Of a stretch of DNA of 64,000 nucleotides, positions 55,361-64,000 are shown piece by piece (position 1 is the first letter of the stretch; each line of letters opens with the position of its first letter). Below the pieces are notes generated by a model. That model saw only the letters and a list, made by a program, of their open reading frames with translations, was not told the origin of the DNA and did no database searches. The DNA lies in assembly GCA_029204225.1 (NCBI GenBank), contig MU831825.1:1-64000 (forward strand), in the 5' to 3' direction. The stretch is from Diphasiastrum complanatum (taxonomy: Eukaryota; Streptophyta; Lycopodiopsida; Lycopodiales; Lycopodiaceae). A program made the position numbers and the translations under genes.

Positions 55361-56089
55361 AAACATTTGTTTCTTACGCATTATATCCATGTTGTCTAAG
55401 AACGTTATATTGGAAACCCTATGATTAGGTTTGGGCCTAAATTATTCAGAAATAATTAGGTTGGTATGTAAGTAGGATTAGAAGGTATCTATTTTTTTTT
55501 TAATTATGTCATTATCTAAGCATATTGAAGAGAGGTAGATGCCAAGTACAATGGAAATGATTAACCCACGATTTATTCATGATGCGTATGTTTGTATACA
55601 ACCTGAAAGTCGTAATAAGAAGTCATACCTAGATGTTCGTAGACATGGCTTCTTGAGAGGATGGCATGATGTTTCCGCAAAAAGTTTGTTTCTCTTTAGA
55701 TCACAACGAAAAAAAAGAGTCTTTATCCCATATCTATGTTTACAAATCAGTTACATGTCTAAGTAGCTTACAAAGTATTCAAGCTTGCTTGCTTTGGAGT
55801 GTTCAATAGGTGGTGTACCTTTTTCAGAGGCTATGTAATGCTTGGTTCGAGTTTGAACCAAAATGTAAGTGGGAGTAGGCCGTAGTAGCAAAAAGATGCT
55901 ACTATCACAAAACATCGATGATAGTTCAATATCAAATGATAAGACTCTTTATGAGATGAACCGAATGCTTGAAAAGACATAAAGTTTATTAATTTAAGTA
56001 CCAATTCAAACGGCGGAATGTTGTCCACACATCGTTGAATCCCTTAAGCATTCTTATAGGCAAATTGAATTAAAGATGCACTGAAAATA
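55361..56089. other. No feature seen
   Basis: AT-rich sequence. A 75-codon frame at 55539-55766 has no family motif. Confidence 0.4.
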
Positions 56090-56580
56090 CCTTACTATCC
56101 ATCGTTGGAACAACAGGCTATATACTTGAAAACCTTCCATTCAAAAATGAAATAGAAAACCTTATTGTCCATCGCTGGAACAACAAGCTATATACTTGAA
56201 AACTTTCCATTCAAAAATGAAATAGAAAACCTTATTGTCCATCGCTGGGACATGGAGTCCATTAAACATAAGATAAACACTTTGCAAAAGTTATGTAAGA
56301 GCCTACTGTCCATCGCTGGACAACGACTATGTCTATACAATTGTTTAAGCATGAAGATGATTTATATGAAAGCTATTGCATCGTTGCCAATTGAAAAAAT
56401 GCCAATGAATATGCAGTTGATTAAGGTGGCTAGAGCACCATCGCTGCTACTGGAGTGAACAGTGTTTAGAGATGAAGAAGAAGATTATCAGTCCATCATT
56501 GCTTGTAGGCAGATGGACCTTATTTTTTAGCATAAAAGAGGTTGGTCTGGTCCATCGCTGGACAACAATGGACCAGAAAG
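56090..56580 (+). repeat. 69-bp tandem repeat and scattered TCCATCGCTGG motif
   Basis: A unit containing TCCATCG(C/T)TGGAACAACA, GCTATATACTTGAAAAC and TTCCATTCAAAAATGAAATA is repeated twice plus a partial third copy (56090-56250). The core TCCATCGCTGG then recurs at about 56309 and 56551 outside the array, once followed by ACAACG and once by ACAACA. Confidence 0.85.
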
Positions 56581-56629
56581 CTCCAAAAACATCATAAAAA
56601 GTTACCTCATATGATGAATGAGTTCTATA

Positions 56630-56731
56630 CACTCTCTCACCCTCTACTTGTGTTGAGCTATATATAGATAGATTAACTGAACAAGGGACGTAACACAATA
56701 TAGCTCAACACAAGTAGAGGGTGAGAGAGTG
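56630..56731. repeat. Perfect inverted repeat with 34-bp arms
   Basis: Arm 56630-56663 (CACTCTCTCACCCTCTACTT onward) is the exact reverse complement of 56698-56731, separated by a 34-bp loop. The perfect pairing indicates a recent origin. Confidence 0.93.
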
Positions 56732-57127
56732 TGCATGATATAGATTGTATACATTGTTAAGAGCTAGGGTATGTGGTGATTACACCTATCACTATTGATT
56801 TGGTGCTTTTTTGCTATATTTACACTTTTATTTTAATATTAAGTTCAATTCAAGAGATTTATCGCATTTAGTTATCATGTCTAATTTGAGTGTACTTATC
56901 TCCTTCTTGTTGCTATGTCGAATTTATCAATTCGAATCTTGATGATCATTTGAACAACGTCTATTTTATCTAACACCTCTGCAAAGCAATTATCTTCTGT
57001 CTAGTGTTTGTCTGTGCAATCAATTTTTTTGATTATGATGATATCAAAATCAAAATAAAACAAAATCGGATTTATTACTTATATGTATTTATTTAAATGT
57101 TTGATTTGAATATGATAGATAGTCGTA
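56732..57127. other. No feature seen
   Basis: AT-rich sequence between the inverted repeat and a copia LTR fragment. Confidence 0.4.
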
Positions 57128-58010
57128 GTTGGAAAAAAGAGACCGACACAACAAAAACTTCATTCAATAGATGCAAGGGTTTGGACATTCAGTGAGTAAA
57201 TTTTTTGCGAGTTTGCGAGTTTCTTTCTTGCTATGAGTCAATAAAAAGATAGCGCATGGTGAGCTATCTTTTTTATGCCACTACTTGAATGTTTATTAGT
57301 AAGAATTGTGGTTTGGCACATAGTTAAAAATTTTGATTGAATCACTTGGCACATAGATTTTTTTTTTTTTGTGGAACCGACCACCATAGCATGCCGACGT
57401 GCTAAGGTGGTGGGCTGCTAGGGCTTTTTTTTTTTTTTTTTTTTTTTTGCCCTGACAACCTACCTACCAACATAGCACACCGGCATGCTATGGTGGTTTT
57501 TTGCCTTGGCAGCCTTGGCAGCCCACCACCTTAGCACGTCACCGTGCTAAAGTGGTGGGTTACAAGAATTTTTTTTTTAATGAATAACTTGGCACGCCGG
57601 CGTGCCAAGTGATTCAGTCAATTTTTTTTTCTTTTTGTAGCACAAGGCCAAAAATGTTTTTTAACTTCAATTTTTTATTTTATTTTTTGGGATTTCATTA
57701 TAAGATTTTTAACTATGTGCCAAACCACAATTCTTATTGATAAACATTCAAGTAAAAGATAGCACACCATGTGCTATCTTTTAATTGACTCATGGCAAGA
57801 AAGAAACTCACAAACTTGCAAAAAAATTACTCGCAAAATGCCAAGGCCCTAGATGCAACTGCAGATACTTTTTCAATGCTTGACTACGCCTATCAAATTC
57901 AACCATACTATCACGACAAGAGTCACGTTTGATTTTACTTAATTCTAACTTTAAAATCATTAGAATCTATGAGATTGATTATAGACAAACATAAACATAG
58001 TAGAGTACTT
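57128..58010 (-). mobile_element. Copia A-type LTR fragment split by a Mutator-like element
   Basis: Left part (57128-57176) begins GTTGGAAAAAAGAGACC and contains CATTCAATAGATGCAA. The right part (57859-58005) contains TTGACTACGCCTATCAAATT, ATTCTAACTTTAAAATCAT and AGAATCTATGAGATTGATT. Both parts match consecutive segments of the LTR at 34434-34620. Confidence 0.75.
57168..57858. mobile_element. Mutator-like fold-back element (57177-57849) with 9-bp target duplication
   Basis: Flanked on both sides by TAGATGCAA (57168-57176 and 57850-57858), a perfect 9-bp duplication as left by Mutator-like elements. The ends are GGGTTTGGACATT and, reverse-complemented, GGGCCTTGGCATT; the inverted arms extend for more than 150 bp (GCGAGTTTCTTTCTTGC, AAGATAGC, GAATTGTGGTTTGGCACATA on the left, all mirrored on the right). 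The centre holds several smaller palindromes, including a perfect 24-bp one at 57587-57610 centred on GCACGCCGGCGTGC and three imperfect hairpins of the type CCACCWTAGCA...TGCTAWGGTGG. No transposase, so non-autonomous. Confidence 0.9.
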
Positions 58011-59290
58011 CAAAAAAAATTAATGTGACAACTTTGAATCTAATTTACCATATAAACACAAACTATTCTCTTTCAGCAAAGTCCAAGCATAAAAGTATGT
58101 TTATCAGGTATCACAATCTACAAAATAAAAAACAAGAATGACTACTATAGAATATTGTAGATCACCGAAGCTTCAACCTTGAAACATAATTAAATATTAG
58201 TTGCAATGCAAGTTTCTATTTGAATTTCTTTTTATATGCACAGCGCATACATGCCCGCTTGTTCAATGCCTCGGTTGCCTTGAGAAATGACAATTTCAAA
58301 TGGAGGCATTTATTGTGTAGTTTTAACTTTTAGAAAGATAGCTTGATGTCACACAAACATTCAACATGTAACAAATAATATATGAGAATGGTTGAACTTA
58401 TTAGTGGGCACATATATACATGATGCAAAATTGGAGAATGTTGTGGCATGCTCTACATAAGAAGAGTGCAAAAGGAAAGAACATTTGTCACCCTTAAGTT
58501 TCCTTGTTGGATTTTCAAGATGCTTCTGGTGCTTCACATAAGAGACGTGGTTTAGGCTTATTCTTTTGTTCACAAAGGAGCTCAAGCAAATAATGGTGGC
58601 TCTTCAGTTGAAAGTAGTTTTTACATTTGGATTTTCCAAGCTCAAAAAATATTTCCATGAATCAATTGGTTTCGTAATTAATGCAGAGGGATTCCCACTT
58701 TCCTATTTTTTGCTCAAATCACTATGCTCCATTTTATTGATAAATTTGCATTTACTTTGAACCCTATTTTTTTTGGATTTGGCTAATTTGAATTTTTTAT
58801 GCCTTAAAGATATACTTGAACCATTTAAAATGCACCAAAACATAACTGAACAACGTAGGAGTATGTGGTATTTGTCATTAAGCTTTGACACTTAGGACAA
58901 TTACTCAGGTATTTCAACTCCTTTAATATTGGGTCTAAAGCATATCTTGAAATACTTTTTTGAAGGAAACTCCTTGCAAGGGCTAACTAGCAAGAGTACA
59001 TGGAGTGAATCAATAGAAAGTCTGCCCCCCCACTACAATCACAAACCTTGAGAAATTTACCAGCAACAGATGACAATTTTTCTGAGGCTAAGTGCATAGG
59101 AGATTGAAGCAAGTAGATCTCAAACCAGGTGGATTTAAGGGTGTAAAGATGACTTTTGAGGTTAGCACACGAGGTTGCAAAGGCAGTTGAAGACATTCAC
59201 AAGAATATATATTTGAAAACATTCCATAAGAAGAGACAAATGAAGACGTTTCACAAGAAGCAACCCCTGTTGAATACATATAACTAAGAG
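58011..59290. other. No clear feature
   Basis: AT-rich DNA between the LTR fragment and copia C. Minus-strand frames near 58987-59279 lack recognisable copia motifs. Confidence 0.4.
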
Positions 59291-60570
59291 GAGCTTTTTA
59301 AATTCAAAGAAAACATCGCTTATTGCATTTACATCCATCCATTATGCTCCTAAGTTGTCCATAGCTTCTCTCCAGAGATAAGAGTATGGTTGGCTGAGCT
59401 TCGACTGTCGTCGGTTCCTGTATCAAGAGACATGCAGACTCAAGAGTGTACCTTGTGGGTTGTGTGCGCACTCGGCTTGATCTTCCGGGAGGATTCAACT
59501 GATGAACCACTCCTGGGACTTGTTGTTGGGTAGCAGCAACATCTTTGTCCTATTCGCTATCTAGAAGTGGGTCGACAATAGACACGCCTGAGCCAGAAGT
59601 TCGAACAGTCATGTCAATGGTAGGTGATGAAGATTCTCCTGGAGAAATATCCTTGTCTTTGATGTCGACGAACTGATCCTCGATAAAGACTGTATCTCGT
59701 TGTTGTTGTACTTTGCTTGTAGTATCTCGCAGTCTTGAATTTTGTGGTTGTTTCTCTTGTAGTATCTGCAGAACAACTTCTTCTTCGTCTGCGGATTCGA
59801 TTGTTCTTTGTGTTTGTGCTGGTTTTCGGTCTGGCTTTGATTGCTTCAAGTCTTTCTTCTTCTTCTGCTTAGTCGTGCTCTTGTTGGTGTATAAAGCGTG
59901 AGAATCAGCCGAGGAACTTGAGGCTTCGTTCCTCCGCGTGTCTTTCTACAAAAACATAGTAATGACTCTCGAAAGAGTCAGTTCTGGATGTGTCGTGATG
60001 ATCATCACCCAGCTATCGTATGAACTTGGCAAGCTTGTAAGCATTTGCATCACTATGTCTTGATCGTCTATAACAGATCCGACAAAGACCACCTTAGCAG
60101 GTTCTTGAATTGATTGATGTGATTCTGCAGGGAATCATCATTCGCCATCTTGAGGGAGTAAAATTTCTTCCTGAGATGTAGCTTGGAAGCTATATCTCGC
60201 ACTTCGTATAGTGTGCTCAAGATGTTTCAGACTTCTTTTGATGTCTGGGCCTCGGATACATGGCCGATCTGGGTATCCGTAATGTTGAGTATGATCAGCT
60301 CAAAAGCCTTTCCATCCTTAAGCTTCTATCTGACGATTGTTGCGTCGTCTGCTTCGGGTTTTTCTTTTGCACTTATAACAACGTCATACAATTCTTTAGC
60401 CATTAGTACAGTTTTCATCTTAAACTTCCACAGATGGTAATTGGCTCCATCAAGCTTGTCCATGATGGGATCCCTTCGGAATCCATGTGGAAGATTAGTC
60501 CAAGTGATAGACAAAACTATGAGTGACTTAAGTATGAAAATATGGTACAGAATCACAAAACAAGAAGACA
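59291..60570 (-). pseudogene. Copia C: gag fused to pre-RT linker, internally deleted
   Basis: Gag starts near 60462 (MDKLDGANYHLWKFKMKTVL, ELYDVVISAKEKPE), continues in broken frames (KLKDGKAFELIILNITDTQI, GHVSEAQTSKEV, SLQNHINQFKN) and shows the RTIESADEEEVVLQIL tail near 59800. After an acidic stretch it passes to RSSRVRTQPTRYTLESACLL near 59440, the linker that normally lies after integrase. So zinc knuckle, protease and integrase are deleted, and nothing of the reverse transcriptase remains. Confidence 0.78.
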
Positions 60571-60628
60571 ATTACTTTATCAGCTAGTAGAGTCTTATAC
60601 TATGGAAACTTATCAGACTACGAAAATA

Positions 60629-61855
60629 GCTCTGATACCATGTTGGAGAAAGAGGGTGTGTGAGTGTGAGGGACTAAAATAGCTCAAAAAGAAAACAAAC
60701 ACAAAAAAGGAGCGAACTCGAAACTCGAACAAGAAATGAACTAGAACAGAAAGTGTTCGTGCACGGTGGAATGAGCTATATTACTCTTTCCCTAAGCATC
60801 ACTATGCCTATAAAAAACAAACAGTACATTAGTGATAGAAGTTCTGACTATGTAGCCAAACATTAATAAGACACCAGAAGATTATTTGTCACAAACAGCT
60901 AGACAGATTATTTGTCGTGAATGATTCGCGAAGAACTAGACTGAGCTCGACTGATAATCAGTCGCGAATGATTTGCGAAAGGCAAGACTAAATATTAGTC
61001 ATCAACAATCAGACTAATAATAACTCGCTAAGAACAGATTACCAGATTGAGCAACAAGAAAGTCAAACAGAATGAAAAGAAGCATAACAATATTGACACA
61101 AATCTAAATGCAGAACAAAAGAGCCGCTATCAGATTAAGTATAGCAAAATATACATGTCAATAATGCGGTAGAGCACAAGACAATAGCAGGCGAAACCGC
61201 GTGCTCTACAAAGCTAATTCAATCTATAAAAGGAATGAACCTATTACTGACAATAAAGAATCAATGTGCAAGGCATCTACTTTGTTTATCTCTGAGCTTC
61301 TGATGCTATTATTTTACGCACACTTTATCATTATCCTTATCTGAATATGCAAGTGGTATTTGATATATACACAATGTTACAGGTGTGTAGATGAAGAAAG
61401 TACAAAGTGGATGTGCTGTCTGTAGGAGATCGTGGGTGGCTGCAGTCGTTGTCAAGTCTGTTAGCACAGTTGCACGGGATGAGCATGAAAAGGACGCGAT
61501 GTCAGCCTTTGCTAAAAAGAACATTGGTGAAGATGCGAAAAATGCGTCACTCTGACGAAATGCCTTAGGATTTGATTTACATGGTGCCTTCGCTTTTCCT
61601 AGGGCACCTTTGGCATTTCGTAAGGCAATGTCGTCATTTTCGCCTGTCATAAAACACGTGTAAAAACACAGTGTCACGTTTTTTGCCTTTTCTTCGACTG
61701 TGAGAATTTAGTTGTAATTATGCAGACAGTCGCATTTTATTCGTCTGTCTTATTTTACATATGCAGATTGTGCGACAACATGAGTAAAAAAATGCAGCAT
61801 GAATGGAGGCAGATTTAAATAGGATTTAGGAGAGGAAGAGAAGATAAATCCAACA
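60629..61855 (-). mobile_element. Copia C 5' LTR (60641-61855) and primer-binding site (60629-60640)
   Basis: GCTCTGATACCA at 60629-60640 is the primer site in reverse complement. The 1215-bp LTR has ends TGTTGGAGAAAG and AAATCCAACA. It shares its termini and an internal block (CACAAGACAATAGC) with the copia A LTR but is longer and otherwise diverged. Its outer flank begins TGTAA. Confidence 0.85.
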
Positions 61856-62690
61856 TGTAATAGGGATCAAATGTCAACAATAACTAGTGCAACACAATAT
61901 ACTATATTTGAAACTAGTTGAGTCTAATAACTTGATGAGCCATGTTGGGTGATAAGAAAAAAATTACACATTGGACATCAAATTTTGGCATTCCCAAACG
62001 ATAGGCAACAAATTTAGTCTATTTGGATGAAATCCCTCAAAGTTGATCACTCTATGAGGAGCCTCAGGTGAGAAGTGCCAAAATGGGACTTTTTACATTG
62101 ATAGACATCAAGTTTGAGCTATCTCATGTGATGCTGGTTAATTGTGATTACTCAATGGGCTATGTCAAGCGATAGGGACCAAAATAGAGTTGTTTCACAT
62201 TTAAGTATCAAATTCAACTTACTTGATTTTTCCAAACTCGGGATTTTGAAAATTTTGATGATTTGTTAAAAATGACAAATATGTATTAATTACTGCGTAA
62301 TTTCCTAAATAGTTAAAAGAAATCACACTTCTATTTCATAGTTTGCTTGAATCTGCTTCTTTTCTTCGTGAATTAGACAATGTCATATTCGTTCAAGCAA
62401 ATTGACATTGGTAAGGTATCTAAATGTTTTAGTGATAAAGATATTTGTGGATCTTGTTAAATTTGTACACATCTCAATTTTAACTGTATATTTTGACAAG
62501 TGTATTTTGTCAATATCATTAACAATCTTGTTAAAAAATTGCAGATAAAATTTAATCGTTCATTAGCGAATATGTCTTCTATTGAGGAAATGTCTCAAAA
62601 CGGGTATATTTATTAAATGTATAGTAGATATTATGTACTTAACATTTGGATTTGCAGCATTGTGTGTTGAATATAACTTTTTTGTTTTTT
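61856..62690. other. No feature seen
   Basis: AT-rich intergenic DNA outside the copia C LTR. Nothing recognised. Confidence 0.45.
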
Positions 62691-63799
62691 GTCTACGATT
62701 AAAGCACGACGCCTCTACAAGATAACAAAAAGTTAAAGAAGATGCAATATTATTACAAAATGAATTCACGAAAAAGAGCACAAATGCTTGAGCAGAGACT
62801 TAGTGGAACATCATCGCCTTCAAAATCTGGTGCCCAGCCTCGACCTAAATCGTAGGTACTATATAATTATCTGTTTAAAACTTAGGACTGTATTTATACA
62901 CATATAAATTAGCTTGTAACATTAAGCTAATCATTCTTGTAATTGTAAAATGAAATTAGTATCAACAGAGGTACAATGATAAGATATATTGCGAGTGCAA
63001 ACAATGCAAAGGATTGAAAATTCAAGAAAGACGAATAGTGGCACAACATCTGTGGAAGTTTGGAAAGCACATCGAGGAGCCCAATGTGAATTTGGAGGTA
63101 CATTTTGACTATTTAGTACTGTTCTTATCATACACGTATTTATAATTAAAAAAAAAAAAAACTAATGCTTGTATAATGTTTCACTCTTGCAGAATAATAC
63201 ATTGGTGTCAATGTCTTATAACACGTCGATTGACAATCTTATCAACAAGATAAGAAATATCGATTTTGGATCATCTTTGCCATTAGACAAAGATCTTGTT
63301 GATGATCATAATGATGTCACTAGTCACTACACACATCATGATGTGGAAGTTATGCATCTTTCCATTTTGCACGTCACTCACTCCACCACACCACGATTGG
63401 GTTTATTTTCTTTGACTAGCATTGATGTCCCCTTGAATAGTGTTGTCACATTAATGCCTTATGCAGGACCTCAATACAATTGGGGTGATTGGCATGTTCT
63501 ATGTCGTCACCAATGGAGAATGCACCTAGGTTTATGGCTTGAATGCCAATGCTTGTTCTTTGGAAGAGCGACGTGTGCAAGGAGAGAATGTTTTGAAATC
63601 ACATCGTATGTACATTGATGGACGTCCAAAAAAACATGGCAATATTGTTGCATATATAAATAGTTCCATTGGGCGCCCTTCATTAACTAATTGTGATTTT
63701 GAGGAACACACCAATGGAAAGGAAGAATACTTTTCTAGGAACTCAAAAGGTACATACGTAATGGTATGTGCGATAAGGCCCATTAAATGTGGTGAATAA
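62691..63799 (+). pseudogene. SET-like gene fragment, spliced and frameshifted
   Basis: At least three exon-like blocks. A basic block near 62720-62852 (KKLKKMQYYYKMNSRKRAQM, LEQRLSGTSSPSKSG). A cysteine block near 62985-63092 (YCECKQCKGLKIQERRIV, AQHLWKFGKHIEEPN) with donor GAG|GTACAT. A third exon from acceptor TTGCAG at 63192 (NNTLVSMSYNTSIDNLI). The last exon reads GLFSLTSIDVPLNSVVTLMP, YNWGDWHVLCRHQWRMH, then slips one base near 63530 into NANACSLEERRVQGENVLKS, HGNIVAYINSSIGRPSLTNC, DFEEH and YVMVCAIRPIKCGE before a stop at 63797-63799. The sequence (GLF start, YINSS...NCDFEEH, IKCGE) resembles a SET domain, but this call is tentative. It ends 40 bp from a CACTA transposase on the other strand. 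Confidence 0.55.
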
Positions 63800-63835
63800 T
63801 CAATGGTGCAAAGTAGATATCCATTTTTTACTTTA

Positions 63836-64000
63836 TGTTTTCCAGGAATTAGAAGTGCTAGCATGAGATGTCCTTTTTTAATGCTTAGCCAAGGTGGAAT
63901 ATTATAGTTGACCAACACCACTAGCCAAGTAGACCACGTGCTTGACATTTTTCCAAAGGGGTTAACCCCGTCTGTTGCAAGTCCAAATCTTATATTTCTT
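63836..64000 (-). pseudogene. CACTA (En/Spm) TNP2-type transposase, fragment
   Basis: Entering from the right edge, the minus strand reads RFGLATDGVNPFGKMSSTWS, TWLVVLVNYNIPPWLSIKKG and HLMLALLIPGKHK, a signature block of the TNP2 family transposase. Homology stops near 63836, where the normal continuation is absent. The rest lies beyond the window. Confidence 0.85.

Overview
The window is nuclear DNA of a flowering plant. The evidence is a plant-type mitochondrial Rho GTPase (MIRO) gene with plant-like protein sequence and GT-AG splice sites, plus a typical plant mix of transposable elements: Ty1/copia and Ty3/gypsy LTR elements primed by initiator Met-tRNA, hAT, Mutator-like and CACTA DNA elements, and RTE-like LINEs. 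The very long, TE-packed introns and the many decayed insertions suggest a large or slowly purged genome, possibly a non-grass or early-diverging angiosperm. The species is inference only.

Almost the whole left three quarters of the window is ONE gene on the minus strand. MIRO starts at 50860 and runs leftward through nine exons that I could join in frame with no stop (50860-50655, 49749-49617, 49514-49368, 26533-26357, 13057-12803, 10062-9994, 9695-9640, 8874-8793, 8528-8317). They code for about 445 of an expected 640 or so residues: first GTPase, both EF-hands and the P-loop of the second GTPase. The rest, including the C-terminal membrane anchor, must lie left of position 1. Introns 3 and 4 are 22.8 kb and 13.3 kb, and intron 9 exceeds 8.3 kb; they hold nearly all the mobile elements.

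Layout. 1-8316 (intron 9): broken gypsy element, a copia 3' end carrying a solo LTR with a perfect target-site duplication, and a second decayed gypsy. 8317-13057: MIRO exons 9 to 5. 13.3-25.1 kb (intron 4): four RTE-like LINE copies on both strands, a copia LTR with primer site, a second copy of the solo LTR, then a small hAT derivative. 26.5-49.4 kb (intron 3): a 5.2 kb hAT element with terminal repeats, remnants of a gypsy LTR, a mosaic of at least three minus-strand copia elements, a young chromovirus-type gypsy in a shared-LTR tandem, and a hairpin MITE. 49.4-50.9 kb: MIRO exons 3 to 1. 51-57 kb: promoter side and intergenic DNA with several tandem and inverted repeats but no recognisable gene. 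57.1-61.9 kb: copia LTR remnants, one split by a Mutator-like fold-back element with a 9-bp target duplication, and a copia 5' end. 62.7-64 kb: a spliced, frameshifted SET-like gene fragment (+) converging on a CACTA TNP2 transposase fragment (-) that runs off the window.

The only gene I judge functional is MIRO; everything else coding-like is a transposon or a broken fragment. I saw no tRNA, rRNA or CRISPR array.
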